A stretch of DNA of 64,000 nucleotides from Nocardioides ganghwensis (GCF_014779655.1 NZ_JACXYX010000008.1:163613-227612), one strand, 5' to 3'. Shown: positions 38,631 to 47,774, counted from the first letter of the stretch. Notes: generated by a model not told the origin, from the letters alone. A program made the numbers and translations.

Positions 38631-39700
38631 CCGGGCTCCTGACCGACGTCATGCACGACTACGCCGACCGGCTCGGCCCGCCTCCCGTGGACCTGGAGGC
38701 GATCACTCGCGACGGCGACCGCCGCGTCCGGCATCGGCGTACGGCCCTCGTCGGCGGGATCGCCGCGGCCGCCGTCGTGGTCGCTGCGGGCTCCGCTCTC
38801 CTCGGCGGCGGGCGCGCGCCCGGACCCGACGGCGGTCGCGCCGACGTCGCCGACGGTACGGACGCCGCCCCGGTCGCGCTGTCGTGGGTGGAGGGCAGCA
38901 CGCTCCGCCGCGTCGGCAGCCCCGACGTGGACCTCGGCGTCGACGTCCGCGCCTGGGTGTGGGCGGGCGACGACATCGTGCTCACCGACGCCGCGCGCCG
39001 GGTGCTCGTCTGGACCGGCGACGACCTCGAGCTCGTCGGGACCGTGGCGGCGCCGCGAGCCGACGACGCCGAGCTGGTGGCCGACGGGACGCGCGTGGCG
39101 TGGGCTGCCCCCGGGGATCGGGTCGTCCACCTGGATGCCTCGACCGGCGAGCAGAAGGAGCTCGGGACCGCTGGGGAGCGGGACACCCGCGTCACCGCCC
39201 TCGACGGGGACATGGTCTACGGCGTCGACCGCGGCGGGGTCTTCTCGTGGGACACCCGCAGCCAGGAGGTCGAGGTGCTCGACCCCACCGGCGAGCAGGT
39301 CGTCATCGACGCCGAGGCCGCCACGCTCGTCATCGCGGACCGGCGTCGCCGCGCCCGGGTCAGCGGCCCGGCCGGCGAGCTGACCTTCACCACGGACAGC
39401 TTCGCCAACCTCTCCCCCGACGGCACCCACCTCGTCTCCGAGACCGATGACGAGGGAGTCCTCCTCGACACGACGACGGGCGAGAGGGTGGCGCTCGAGA
39501 CCGGGTACGCCTGGGCGCTGCCGTTCCAGTGGCTGGACTCCGACACCGTCGCGGTGCTGGCCTTCAGCGGCTCGCTGAGCGGCGTCGAGGAGGACCGGCC
39601 CCACCTGCTGAACTGCGCGGTGTCGACCGGTGCGTGTGCTCCGAGCCAGTCGCTCGCGGCGCAGTTCCAGCTGCCCGTGGGGATCCACTTCGGCGACTGA
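38627..39700 (+). CDS. Membrane-anchored beta-propeller-like protein paired with a sigma factor
   Basis: A 357-residue protein with about 37 cytoplasmic residues (MTGLLTDVMHDYADRLGPP), a basic stretch RRVRHRRT, one membrane segment at about 41-60 (ALVGGIAAAAVVVAAGSALLG) and an exported domain. The outer part has repeated strand blocks with DTTTGER, LSPDGTHLVSE and ADGTRVAW, like TolB/WD-type propellers. Coupled to the sigma gene by ATGA, it is a plausible anti-sigma factor, although it lacks the HxxxCxxC zinc motif of ZAS proteins. Two cysteines near the end (LLNCAVSTGACAP) may form a disulfide. Confidence 0.75.
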   Translation: MTGLLTDVMHDYADRLGPPPVDLEAITRDGDRRVRHRRTALVGGIAAAAVVVAAGSALLGGGRAPGPDGGRADVADGTDAAPVALSWVEGSTLRRVGSPDVDLGVDVRAWVWAGDDIVLTDAARRVLVWTGDDLELVGTVAAPRADDAELVADGTRVAWAAPGDRVVHLDASTGEQKELGTAGERDTRVTALDGDMVYGVDRGGVFSWDTRSQEVEVLDPTGEQVVIDAEAATLVIADRRRRARVSGPAGELTFTTDSFANLSPDGTHLVSETDDEGVLLDTTTGERVALETGYAWALPFQWLDSDTVAVLAFSGSLSGVEEDRPHLLNCAVSTGACAPSQSLAAQFQLPVGIHFGD

Positions 39701-39804
39701 GGCCCTTGGAGGCCACGTCCCATGCGAGGGACGGGCGACGTCCGGCACGGCGGATCTCTGCCATGCTGGACGTCGTCCGTCGTCGTCGTCAGCCGGGAGG
39801 CACC

Positions 39805-41352
39805 GTGAGCCAGGAACTCGACCACGCCGAGCAGCAGCGCGGCGGCTTCAGCTCGCGCAAGGTGTTCATCCTCGCCGCGATCGGCTCCGCCGTCGGCCTG
39901 GGCAACATCTGGCGCTTCCCCTACGTCGCCTACGAGAACGGCGGCGGGGCGTTCATCCTCCCCTACCTCATCGCCCTGCTCACCGCGGGACTTCCGTTCC
40001 TGCTGCTCGACTACGGCCTCGGTCACCGCTACCGCGGCTCCGCGCCGCTGTCCTTCCGGCGCGCGCACAGGGCGGCGGAAGGGCTGGGCTGGTGGCAGGT
40101 GGGCATCTGCTTCGTCATCGCGGTCTACTACGCGGCCGTGATCGCCTGGGCCGCCCGCTACGCGCTCTTCTCCTTCGACAAGGCGTGGGGCGACGACCCC
40201 GAGGGCTTCCTGTTCGGGTCCTACCTCCAGGCCGGCGATCCCGGCATCGGTCTCGACTTCGTCAGCGGCGTCACCGTCCCGTTGGTGCTGGTCTGGGTGG
40301 CGGTGCTGACGATGATGGTGCTGGGCGTGCAGAAGGGCATCGGGATCGCATCCGCGATCTTCATCCCGATCCTGTTCGTCGCCTTCATCGCGCTCGTCGT
40401 CGTCGCACTGACCCTCGACGGCGCCGCCACCGGCCTGGACGCCCTGTTCTCGCCCGACTGGGGCGCCCTGACCGAGACCAGCGTGTGGATCGCGGCCTAC
40501 GGACAGATCTTCTTCTCCCTCTCGGTCGGCTTCGGCATCATGATCACGTACGCCTCCTACGTCGGCCGTCGCAGCGACATGACCGGCTCCGGCCTCGTGG
40601 TCGGCTTCGCCAACTCGGGCTTCGAGCTGCTGGCCGGCATCGGCGTGTTCGCCGCGCTCGGCTTCATGGCGACCGCGACCGGCGTGGGGGTCGACGAGGT
40701 GGCGACGGAGGGCCTCGGCCTCGCCTTCATCGCCTTCCCGGCGATCATCAACGAGGCTCCCGCCGGTGCGCTGATCGGCATCCTGTTCTTCGGCTCCCTC
40801 GTCGTGGCCGGGGTGACCTCGCTCGTGAGCGTCATCGAGGTCGTCATCTCGGCGGTCCGCGACAAGTTCGAGATGACGCGCACCGGAGCCTCGCTCGCCG
40901 TCGGAGTGCCCGCGGCGGTCATCAGCATCACCCTGCTCGGCACCACGACGGGCGTCTACGTCCTCGACATCGTCGACCACTTCATCAACCGGTTCGGGAT
41001 CCTCCTCGTGGCCGTGGCGAGCATGCTCGCCCTCGCGTGGGTGTTCCGGAGGACGGGCCTGCTGCGCGACCACCTCAACCGGGACGGGTCGGTGCAGATC
41101 GGGCGTACGTGGGAGGTCCTCATCGGGTTCGTCGCCCCGGCCGCGCTGGTCTTCATCCTCGTCAACGAGCTGATCGACAACATCCGGGTCCCCTACGAGG
41201 ACTACCCGACCTGGATGCTCAACACGCTCGGCTGGGGCCTGGCCGCAGCCGTCCTCGTGCTCGGCTTCGTGGCGGCACGCCTGCCGTGGCGGGCGAGCAC
41301 CCCCCTCGACGACCCCGAGGTCGTCGCCGCGCAGGACGAGAGGAGCTCCTGA
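39805..41352 (+). CDS. metP: Sodium-dependent neurotransmitter-symporter-family transporter (MetP-type)
   Basis: A 515-residue secondary transporter with about 12 membrane segments. The unwound first helix with the substrate and sodium sites is clear: AIGSAVGLGNIWRFPYVAYENGGGAFILPY. LSVGFGIMITYASYVGR corresponds to helix 6 of the fold. It is followed immediately by a 42-residue MetS-like protein in a TGATG overlap, the arrangement of the C. glutamicum MetPS methionine/alanine importer. So the most likely substrates are methionine or alanine with Na+. The GTG at 39805 has GGGAGG seven bases upstream. Confidence 0.9.
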   Translation: MSQELDHAEQQRGGFSSRKVFILAAIGSAVGLGNIWRFPYVAYENGGGAFILPYLIALLTAGLPFLLLDYGLGHRYRGSAPLSFRRAHRAAEGLGWWQVGICFVIAVYYAAVIAWAARYALFSFDKAWGDDPEGFLFGSYLQAGDPGIGLDFVSGVTVPLVLVWVAVLTMMVLGVQKGIGIASAIFIPILFVAFIALVVVALTLDGAATGLDALFSPDWGALTETSVWIAAYGQIFFSLSVGFGIMITYASYVGRRSDMTGSGLVVGFANSGFELLAGIGVFAALGFMATATGVGVDEVATEGLGLAFIAFPAIINEAPAGALIGILFFGSLVVAGVTSLVSVIEVVISAVRDKFEMTRTGASLAVGVPAAVISITLLGTTTGVYVLDIVDHFINRFGILLVAVASMLALAWVFRRTGLLRDHLNRDGSVQIGRTWEVLIGFVAPAALVFILVNELIDNIRVPYEDYPTWMLNTLGWGLAAAVLVLGFVAARLPWRASTPLDDPEVVAAQDERSS

Positions 41353-41480
41353 TGTCCGCAGCAGCCGTCATCACGATGCTGATCGCCATGACCGTCCTGT
41401 GGGGCGGCCTGGCCGTCGCGATCTGGAACATCAACCGCTTCCGCGGCGAGGAGCCCGGGTCGGTCCACCGGGACCTGTGA
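41352..41480 (+). CDS. metS: MetS-type small subunit of the symporter
   Basis: A 42-residue protein: a single membrane helix (AAVITMLIAMTVLWGGLAVAIWNI) followed by NRFRGEEPGSVHRDL. In C. glutamicum the small MetS subunit is required for MetP transport. The start shares one base with the metP stop (TGATG). Confidence 0.88.
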   Translation: MSAAAVITMLIAMTVLWGGLAVAIWNINRFRGEEPGSVHRDL

Positions 41481-41489
41481 CGCCCCTGC

Positions 41490-43394
41490 TCAGGCCGGGT
41501 GCTCCGCCTCGACGAGGGTGAGCCCCCGGTCGAGCGCGGTGACGTCCTCGACGATCGTGCGCGCGATCGTCTGGGCGTCCAGCCCGATGCGGGCCAGGAT
41601 CACGTCGCGCTTGGCGTGGTCGAGGAACTCCTGCGGGATGCCGTGCAGGCGGACGGGCGTACGCACGCCCGCGTCGTTGAGCGTCTGGAGCAGGGCGGCA
41701 CCGCAGCCGCCGACGCGGCCGTTGTCCTCCACGCTCACGACGAGGCGGTGCTCGCGCGCGAGGTCGACGATCGCGGGGTCGACCGGCTTGACCCAGCGCG
41801 GGTCGACCACGGTCACCCCGATGCCCTGCGCGGTGAGGCGCGAGGCGACGTCGACGGCGGTGGTGCACATCGACCCGACGGCGACGACGAGCACGTCCCG
41901 CTCGCCCTCGCGGACCAGGACGTCAGCGCCCCCGACGCGGTCGATCGCGGGCACGTCCTCGGGCGGCGGACCCTTCGGGAAGCGGACGACCGTGGGCGCG
42001 TCGTCGACCTCGACGGCCTCGTCGAGCAGCTCGCGGAGCCGGGTGACGTCTCGCGGCGCGGCGAGGCGCAGGCCGGGGACGACCTGGAGGATCGACATGT
42101 CCCACATGCCGTTGTGGCTGGCGCCGTCGTCGCCGGTGACGCCGGACCGGTCGAGGACGAAGGTCACGCCGCACCTGTGCAGCGCGACGTCCATCAGCAC
42201 CTGGTCGAAGGCGCGGTTGAGGAAGGTCGCGTAGACCGCGAACACGGGGTGCAGCCCGCCCATCGCGAGGCCGGCGGCCGAGGTGACGGCGTGCTGCTCG
42301 GCGATGCCGACGTCGAAGGTGCGCTCGGGGAACCTCTGCGCGAAGACGTCGAGACCGACCGGGTGCATCATCGCGGCCGTGATGGCGACGACGTCGTCGC
42401 GACGCTCGCCGAGGTCGACGACCGCCTCGGAGAAGTGGTCGGTCCAGATCCTGCCCTTGGGCTTCTCCGCCCCGGTCTGCACGTCGAACGGGCCGGGAGC
42501 GTGGAACTGGTCGGCCTCGTGGCGCAGCGCCGGGTCGTAGCCCTGGCCCTTGCGGGTGATCGCGTGGACGATCACGGGACCGTTGAAGCGCTTGGCGTTG
42601 GTCAGCGCCTGCTCCATCGCGGCGCGGTCGTGCCCGTCGACGGGACCGACGTACTTGAGGCCGAGGTCCTCGAACAGGCCCTGCGGCGCGAGGGCGTCCT
42701 TCATGCCCTTCTTGACCGCGTGGAGCGCGTCGTACGCCGCGTGCCCGACGCCGGGCACCTGGTTGAGGCGCTTCTTGACCAGGTCGAGGACCTGCTCGTA
42801 GCGCGGGTTCGTGCGCAGCGACGTGAGCGCGGTGGCGAGGCCGCCGATGGTCGGGGTGTAGGAGCGCTCGTTGTCGTTGACGACGATCACGAGGCGGCTG
42901 TTGCGGGCGATCGCGATGTTGTTGAGCGCCTCCCACGCCATCCCACCGGTCAGCGCGCCGTCGCCGATGACCGCCACGACGTGGCGGTCCTCGCCGCGGA
43001 TCGCGTAGGCCTTGGCGAGGCCGTCGGCGTAGGACAGGGAGGTGGACGCGTGCGAGTTCTCGACGATGTCGTGCTCGGACTCGGCCTGGCTGGGGTAGCC
43101 GCTGACGCCACCCTCCTTACGGAGCGTGCCGAAGTCGGCGTGCCGTCCGGTGACGAGCTTGTGCACGTAGGACTGGTGGCCGGTGTCGAAGACGACCCGG
43201 TCGCGCGGCGAGTCGAAGACCCGGTGGATGGCCAGCGTCAGCTCGACCACTCCGAGGTTGGGACCGAGGTGGCCGGAGTTGGTCGCCACCGTGCGGATCA
43301 TCACGTCCCGGATCTCGGCGGCCAGCTCGTCCAGCTGCTCCGCAGAGAGGTCGCGGAGGTCGCGCGGGGAGCCGATCGAGTCGAGGAGTGCCAT
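41490..43394 (-). CDS. dxs: 1-deoxy-D-xylulose-5-phosphate synthase
   Basis: A 634-residue thiamine-diphosphate enzyme, first step of the MEP isoprenoid pathway. ThDP site: [16 protein letters not shown]; other motifs are [42 protein letters not shown] and [25 protein letters not shown] (43403-43408) eight bases before the ATG suggests a (nearly) leaderless message whose promoter overlaps the end of the next gene upstream. It converges with metS, leaving nine bases. Confidence 0.97.
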   Translation of the reverse strand: MALLDSIGSPRDLRDLSAEQLDELAAEIRDVMIRTVATNSGHLGPNLGVVELTLAIHRVFDSPRDRVVFDTGHQSYVHKLVTGRHADFGTLRKEGGVSGYPSQAESEHDIVENSHASTSLSYADGLAKAYAIRGEDRHVVAVIGDGALTGGMAWEALNNIAIARNSRLVIVVNDNERSYTPTIGGLATALTSLRTNPRYEQVLDLVKKRLNQVPGVGHAAYDALHAVKKGMKDALAPQGLFEDLGLKYVGPVDGHDRAAMEQALTNAKRFNGPVIVHAITRKGQGYDPALRHEADQFHAPGPFDVQTGAEKPKGRIWTDHFSEAVVDLGERRDDVVAITAAMMHPVGLDVFAQRFPERTFDVGIAEQHAVTSAAGLAMGGLHPVFAVYATFLNRAFDQVLMDVALHRCGVTFVLDRSGVTGDDGASHNGMWDMSILQVVPGLRLAAPRDVTRLRELLDEAVEVDDAPTVVRFPKGPPPEDVPAIDRVGGADVLVREGERDVLVVAVGSMCTTAVDVASRLTAQGIGVTVVDPRWVKPVDPAIVDLAREHRLVVSVEDNGRVGGCGAALLQTLNDAGVRTPVRLHGIPQEFLDHAKRDVILARIGLDAQTIARTIVEDVTALDRGLTLVEAEHPA

Positions 43395-43402
43395 GGGGCC
43401 TG

Positions 43403-43408
43403 AGTCTA
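43403..43408 (-). promoter_or_regulatory. -10 hexamer TAGACT of dxs
   Basis: TAGACT on the minus strand lies eight bases before the dxs ATG, in the 16-base gap after the SMP-30-type gene. Confidence 0.5.
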
Positions 43409-43410
43409 TT

Positions 43411-44349
43411 TCATGCCAGGTCGTGGACGGCCACCGACGGCTCGTGGAGGCTCCCCATCCACACCCTGCCGTCGTGCTCCCGCACCCCGGTGACCATGTG
43501 GTAGCCCGGCCCGTGCTCGGGCTGCGCGAGGTCGAGGTCGTGCACCAGCCGGCCGTCGTCGGCGTACGCCTGCACGCGGATCGTCTGCTTCGGCCTGGGC
43601 TGGAGCGCCTCGGGGATCCTCGTGACCGCGCGGCGCAGGACCATCGGGGCGTGGCCGAGGCGTTCGACGACGGCGTCGACCGGACTGGCGACGGCGACCC
43701 AGATCAGCCCGTCGCTGCCGCGGCTGATGTTGTCGGGGTAGCCCGGCAGGTCGGTGACCAGGTGGTCGCGTTCCCCCGCCCGCGGGCCGGTCAGCCACAG
43801 CCGTACGACGGTGCGCCCGCGGCACTCGGCGACGCAGACGAACGACTCGTCGGCCGCGAGCGCGACGCCGTTGGCGAAGCGGAGGCCGTCGAGGACGACG
43901 GTGACCGTGCCGTCGGGGTCGCGCCGGAGCAGCCGGCCGGTAGCGGTGTCCTGGACGAAGTCGTCCTTCCACTGGTCCACGCCGAAGTGCAACGAGGAGT
44001 CGCTGAACCAGATCGTGCCGTCGGCGGCGACCGCCGCGTTGTTGCAGAACCTCATCGGCTCGCCGTCGACGAGGTCGACCAGTACCTCGACCGTGCCCGC
44101 GGCCGGATCGACGCGCAGCAGCCCGCGCTGCGCGTCGCACACCAGCAGGTGCCCGCCGGGGAGGATCTCGAGTCCGAGCGGACGACCGCCGGTGTCGGCG
44201 ACGACCCGGGCGCTGCCGGTGGTCGGGTCGATCGCCCAGATCGCACCGTCCTCGGTCCCCGTGAGGACGACCCCCTCTGCCGAGACGACGACGTCCTCGG
44301 CGCCCATGGACGGGACGGGGTGCACGCTGAGCGAGGTCGAGGAGGTCAT
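43411..44349 (-). CDS. SMP-30/gluconolactonase-like (strictosidine-synthase-type) beta-propeller protein
   Basis: A 312-residue six-bladed propeller protein of the SMP-30/strictosidine synthase-like superfamily. Family segments are [70 protein letters not shown] and [23 protein letters not shown]. Likely a lactone- or ester-hydrolysing enzyme, with metal ligands in the Asn-Asn and Pro-Asp-Asn segments. ATG at 44349 overlaps the Nudix gene as ATGA. No signal peptide, so cytosolic. Confidence 0.85.
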   Translation of the reverse strand: MTSSTSLSVHPVPSMGAEDVVVSAEGVVLTGTEDGAIWAIDPTTGSARVVADTGGRPLGLEILPGGHLLVCDAQRGLLRVDPAAGTVEVLVDLVDGEPMRFCNNAAVAADGTIWFSDSSLHFGVDQWKDDFVQDTATGRLLRRDPDGTVTVVLDGLRFANGVALAADESFVCVAECRGRTVVRLWLTGPRAGERDHLVTDLPGYPDNISRGSDGLIWVAVASPVDAVVERLGHAPMVLRRAVTRIPEALQPRPKQTIRVQAYADDGRLVHDLDLAQPEHGPGYHMVTGVREHDGRVWMGSLHEPSVAVHDLA

Positions 44350-44822
44350 GGCGCCATCGTGGCGTAGAGGTCGCTGTCGAGGAACGCCGGGACGATGTCG
44401 AGGGCTGCGGCGCTGAGGTCGAGGCCGCGGGCGACCTCCGGGGCGACGAAGACGATCTGCCGTCCCTCGCGGCAGTCGATGTCGGCGTCGGTGAGGTCGG
44501 TGGCGGCGACGAAGACCTGCATCACGTCCCACGTGCCGTAGGCCTCGCGGTGGTCGACCACGAACTCGCGGAACAGGCGCAGCCCGCCGTCGGGGAGGCG
44601 TACGCCGGTCTCCTCCTCGAGCTCGCGGTGGGCAGCGGGCTCGAAGTCCTCCCCGGGGTCGACGTGCCCGCCCGCGAGGCCCCACTTCTCGGGGTCGATG
44701 CGGGGGTGCTCGTCGCGTTCCTGGAGCAGGATCCAGCCCCGCCGGTCGACGAGGATGACGCCGGCGAAGCGGCGGGCATCGGGACCGGGGGCGGGTGCTG
44801 GGTCCGGTGCGGAGGCTGGCAT
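44346..44822 (-). CDS. Nudix hydrolase
   Basis: A 158-residue pyrophosphohydrolase. The Nudix box GGHVDPGEDFEPAAHRELEEETG is complete (GX5EX7REUXEEXGU). The N-terminus is Pro/Ala-rich. Substrate cannot be told. The ATG at 44822 is exactly six bases after TAGGGT, so leaderless; it heads a two-gene operon with the SMP-30-type gene. Confidence 0.93.
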   Translation of the reverse strand: MPASAPDPAPAPGPDARRFAGVILVDRRGWILLQERDEHPRIDPEKWGLAGGHVDPGEDFEPAAHRELEEETGVRLPDGGLRLFREFVVDHREAYGTWDVMQVFVAATDLTDADIDCREGRQIVFVAPEVARGLDLSAAALDIVPAFLDSDLYATMAP

Positions 44823-44828
44823 CCGGCG

Positions 44829-44834
44829 ACCCTA
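44829..44834 (-). promoter_or_regulatory. -10 hexamer TAGGGT, leaderless Nudix gene
   Basis: TAGGGT on the minus strand ends six bases before the ATG at 44822. Confidence 0.55.
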
Positions 44835-44842
44835 GCCAGCAC

Positions 44843-45259
44843 TCACATCCGGACGCGGTAGCGACGCCCGCGCAGCGCGTCCTCGACGAGGCCGACCTCG
44901 CGACGTACGGCCTGGAGGCGGGCGTCCTCGAGCTGGAAGGTCTGCACCGCCGCGAGGACGACGGCCTCGCTCGCGACGTCCTTGAGGTCGCCGCGGATCT
45001 CGCTCAGCCCGCGCCTCGTCGCCAGCTGCTGGGCCTCGACGTGCAGCACGGCGAAGCGGGCCAGCACCACGACATGTCGGCGCAGACCGGGGAAGCGGCG
45101 GTAGTCGGGCGGGCACAGGTCCAGCAGCCAGCTGGCCGCGGTCACCTCCCAGTCGGGCGCGTCGGGCGGTCGCACCTGGCGCGGCCAGCCGGGCGGCGCC
45201 ACGCCGCGGTGCCCCTGAGGTGGGGTCGGGCCTTGACGTGGCTGCGGTGCGGGGAACAC
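44843..45259 (-). CDS. LexA-box-controlled conserved protein of unknown function
   Basis: A 138-residue cytosolic protein, no named domain that I can assert. After a Pro-rich 35-residue start it has DWEVTAASWLLDLCPPDYRRFPGLRRHVVVLARFAVLHVEAQQ, then a helical body and the end LVEDALRGRRYRVRM. The all-helical, basic character suggests a nucleic-acid-associated protein. The GTG at 45259 is six bases after TAGACT, and a perfect SOS operator adjoins that hexamer. So it is very probably induced by DNA damage. Confidence 0.75.
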   Translation of the reverse strand: MFPAPQPRQGPTPPQGHRGVAPPGWPRQVRPPDAPDWEVTAASWLLDLCPPDYRRFPGLRRHVVVLARFAVLHVEAQQLATRRGLSEIRGDLKDVASEAVVLAAVQTFQLEDARLQAVRREVGLVEDALRGRRYRVRM

Positions 45260-45265
45260 CGCACC

Positions 45266-45271
45266 AGTCTA
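45266..45271 (-). promoter_or_regulatory. -10 hexamer TAGACT of the SOS gene
   Basis: TAGACT on the minus strand ends six bases before the GTG at 45259; the LexA box starts at the next base upstream. Confidence 0.6.
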
Positions 45272-45287
45272 TCGAACGCCTGTTCGA
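45272..45287. promoter_or_regulatory. LexA operator (SOS box)
   Basis: TCGAACGCCTGTTCGA matches the actinobacterial consensus TCGAAC-N4-GTTCGA at all twelve fixed positions. It directly abuts a -10 hexamer, so bound LexA would block RNA polymerase. Confidence 0.9.
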
Positions 45288-45372
45288 TCCATCGAGCCGC
45301 TCGGGCGAGCAGAGGGGGACGAACGTCCTCGAAATGACACGACGATCGCCCCCACCGCCGTCCGTGACGCCG

Positions 45373-45777
45373 TCAGCCCTCCAGGAAGGACCAGCGCACC
45401 TCGCGCTCGGCGTTGTCGACGTTGAGGTCCACCAGGCAGATGCTCTGCCAGGTGCCGAGCGCGAGCCGTCCGGCCAGCACGGGCACCGTCGCGTACGGCG
45501 GCACGATCGCCGGCATGACGTGGGAGCGACCGTGCCCGGGCGAGCCGTGGCGGTGCCGCCAGCGGTCGTCGGCCGGGAGCAGGTCGCCGAGCGCGGCGAG
45601 GAGGTCGTCGTCGGAGCCGGCTCCCGTCTCGATGATCGCGATGCCGGCGGTCGCGTGCGGCACGAAGACGTGCAGGATCCCGTCGCCACGGCCGGCCACG
45701 ACGTCCGCCGCGTCGCGGGTCAGGTCGAGCACGACCTCGTCACCGCCGGTGCGATAGGTCCTGGTCTCACTTCTCAT
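45373..45777 (-). CDS. YjbQ/UPF0047 family protein (secondary thiamine-phosphate synthase)
   Basis: A 134-residue protein of the UPF0047/YjbQ family. The metal and catalytic residues are in ILHVFVPHATAGIAIIETG and HGRSHVMPAIVPPYATVPV, with LGTWQSICLVDLNVDN near the end. E. coli YjbQ has weak thiamine-phosphate synthase activity. The ATG at 45777 overlaps the next gene upstream, a thiamine-binding-type protein, by 11 bases, supporting a thiamine link. Confidence 0.9.
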   Translation of the reverse strand: MRSETRTYRTGGDEVVLDLTRDAADVVAGRGDGILHVFVPHATAGIAIIETGAGSDDDLLAALGDLLPADDRWRHRHGSPGHGRSHVMPAIVPPYATVPVLAGRLALGTWQSICLVDLNVDNAEREVRWSFLEG

Positions 45778-46120
45778 CGCGCGGCGCCTCCCCGCTTCGT
45801 CCGTCCGAGGATCTGTCCGGGGCATCGCGCAGCGCCTCCTCGATGCGCTCGACCTTGGCGGTGAGCTGTCCGTCGTAGCCAGGGCGGATGTCGGCCTTCA
45901 GCACGAGCCCGACGCGCGGGGACACCTCGGCGACGACGTCGACGGCACGCTTGACGACGGCCATCACCTCGTCCCACTCCCCCTCGATGTTGGTGAACAT
46001 CGCGTTCGTCTCGTGCGGCAGCCCGGACTCCCGGACGACCCGTACGGCCGCGGCGACCGCCTCGGTGACGGACCCGGACGGGTCGCTGGACATGGGCGAG
46101 AGCGAGAAGGCCACGATCAT
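45767..46120 (-). CDS. Thiamine-binding protein, MTH1187/UPF0045 family
   Basis: A 117-residue ferredoxin-like protein: MIVAFSLSPMSSDPSGSVTEAVAAAVRVVRESGLPHETNAMFTNIEGEWDEVMAVVKRAVD is the family pattern. Members bind thiamine or its hydroxymethylpyrimidine part. The last 25 residues are polar and disordered. The ATG at 46120 is six bases after TAGCGT, so leaderless. It is coupled to the YjbQ-type gene. Confidence 0.88.
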   Translation of the reverse strand: MIVAFSLSPMSSDPSGSVTEAVAAAVRVVRESGLPHETNAMFTNIEGEWDEVMAVVKRAVDVVAEVSPRVGLVLKADIRPGYDGQLTAKVERIEEALRDAPDRSSDGRSGEAPRDEK

Positions 46121-46126
46121 GCGGCC

Positions 46127-46132
46127 ACGCTA
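46127..46132 (-). promoter_or_regulatory. -10 hexamer TAGCGT, leaderless thiamine-binding gene
   Basis: TAGCGT on the minus strand ends six bases before the ATG at 46120. Confidence 0.5.
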
Positions 46133-46228
46133 GTCGTGCGCCCGGGACGACTGCGTCCGGCCCCGGGCCACCCCGCCGGGTGGGACACCCCATCCGTGCC
46201 CCTGCCTACGTTCGAAGCACCACCGAAC

Positions 46229-46247
46229 GGCCCTCGCGCCGAGGGCC
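46229..46247 (+). promoter_or_regulatory. Hairpin in the 5' leader of the alpha/beta hydrolase
   Basis: GGCCCTCG (46229-46236) and CGAGGGCC (46240-46247) form an 8-bp stem just before the GAAGGG ribosome binding site. Confidence 0.55.
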
Positions 46248-46265
46248 CCAACGAAGGGACACCAC

Positions 46266-47102
46266 GTGCCTGACGTCACCGCAAGCTCCGGACTGCTGCG
46301 CACCATCAAGGTCCACGTCGAGGACTCGGGAGGCGGCGGCCGGCCCGTCGTCCTCATCCACGGCTGGCCGCTCTCGGGCGAGTCCTGGAGCGAGCAGGTC
46401 GGCCCGCTCAGCGCGGCCGGGCACCGCGTGGTGGTGTACGACCGCCGCGGCTTCGGTCGCAGCGACAAGCCGTCCAAGGGCTATGACTACGACACCCTCG
46501 CCGACGACCTCGACGGCGTGCTGTCCGAGCTCGACCTCACCGACGTCACCCTCGTCGGGTTCTCGATGGGCGGCGGCGAGGTGGCGCGCTACGTCGCCCG
46601 CCACGGCGAGGACCGGTTGCACTCGGTAGTCTTCGCGGCCGCGGTCCCGCCGTACCTGCTGAAGACCGACGACAACCCCGACGGCCCGCTCACCGAGGAG
46701 GCCGCGGGCGAGATGGAGCAGGGCCTGAAGGACGACCGGACGGCGTTCTTCGACGGCTTCACCACGGACTTCTTCTCCGCGAACGGCGAGCTCAAGGTCA
46801 CCGAGCAGCAGCGCCAGGACGCGATCGCCCTGTGCCACCAGAGCGACCAGACGGCAGCCCTGGGTTGCATGGAGGCCTTCGGCACGACCGACTTCCGCGA
46901 CGACCTCACGAAGATCACCGTGCCGACGCTGGTCATCCACGGCGAGAGCGACGCCACCGTCCCCTTCGAGGGTTCGGGCAGGCGTACCCACGAGGCGATC
47001 GCCGGCTCGGAGCTCGTCGTGGTGCCGGACGCGCCGCACGGATTCAACGTGAGCCACGCCGTCGAGTTCAACCGGGCGCTGCTGGACTTCCTCGCCCGCT
47101 GA
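46266..47102 (+). CDS. Alpha/beta-fold hydrolase, non-haem chloroperoxidase type
   Basis: A 278-residue hydrolase. The nucleophile is in LVGFSMGGGE, the acid in HGESDATVP and the His in DAPHGFN; VLIHGWPLSGESW is the oxyanion-hole segment. Cofactor-free haloperoxidases and esterases share this pattern. GTG start at 46266, with GAAGGG upstream. It converges with DUF3105 with no gap: the two stop codons are adjacent. Confidence 0.9.
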   Translation: MPDVTASSGLLRTIKVHVEDSGGGGRPVVLIHGWPLSGESWSEQVGPLSAAGHRVVVYDRRGFGRSDKPSKGYDYDTLADDLDGVLSELDLTDVTLVGFSMGGGEVARYVARHGEDRLHSVVFAAAVPPYLLKTDDNPDGPLTEEAAGEMEQGLKDDRTAFFDGFTTDFFSANGELKVTEQQRQDAIALCHQSDQTAALGCMEAFGTTDFRDDLTKITVPTLVIHGESDATVPFEGSGRRTHEAIAGSELVVVPDAPHGFNVSHAVEFNRALLDFLAR

Positions 47103-47774
47103 TCAGGCGTTGGCACCCTCGCCCGGGAGCCCGCCCTGCGGGTCGGGGGTGCCGCCCTGGCAGCTGACCCCGAACTCCGGCGCGGTGTGCCCGTCGCCGT
47201 ACTCCTCGAGGAACAGCCCGAGCCGCTCGTCGTCGGCGCCGTCGAGCCGGAGCTGGGCGCCCCACACGGTCACCACGACCGGTGACGGCAGGCCCTCGCG
47301 CGGCGACATGATGCCGTTGTCGGGCAGCTGCTCGGCCAGCGCCTCGACGTCCGCGGCCGACAGGCCGGGGTCGTGCGTGATCCAGACGGTGCCGTGCTCG
47401 AGGTCGTGGACCGCGTTCTCCTCGCGCACCGGCTCGTCGTAGACGCCGCACGCCAGCCAAGTGGGCGCGTGGGCGCCACCGGCGGGCGGGTCCTGCGGGT
47501 AGGTGACGTCGCCCGTGGTGTGCGCCCGGTCCGTGATCTCCCACGTCTGGACGAGGCTGAGGTCGAGCGCGCGCTGCTCCTGCTCGTCGCCGCGGACGAC
47601 CCGGTCGACCAGCGGCGCGACGAGCGCCGCACCGAGCACGAGGGCGGCCGCGACGCTCGCCAGCACGAGCGGCAGCCGTCCGGGCCGCGAATCCTCGGCA
47701 ACGGGCCCCTGGAACTGCTCTACGAGGGGGTTCTCGTCCGGCTGCGCAGGGGCCTGGCCGTGGGCGTCGCTCAC
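47103..47774 (-). CDS. DUF3105 membrane protein
   Basis: A 223-residue protein with an N-terminal cytoplasmic tail, one membrane helix at about 34-56 (LPLVLASVAAALVLGAALVAPLV) and a DUF3105 outer domain: WLACGVYDEPVREENAVHDLEHGTVWITHDP, then FGVSCQGG near the end. The two Cys could pair. Function unknown. GTG at 47774 overlaps the sigma factor's stop as GTGA, so it is the third gene of the propeller-sigma-DUF3105 unit. Confidence 0.88.
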   Translation of the reverse strand: MSDAHGQAPAQPDENPLVEQFQGPVAEDSRPGRLPLVLASVAAALVLGAALVAPLVDRVVRGDEQEQRALDLSLVQTWEITDRAHTTGDVTYPQDPPAGGAHAPTWLACGVYDEPVREENAVHDLEHGTVWITHDPGLSAADVEALAEQLPDNGIMSPREGLPSPVVVTVWGAQLRLDGADDERLGLFLEEYGDGHTAPEFGVSCQGGTPDPQGGLPGEGANA

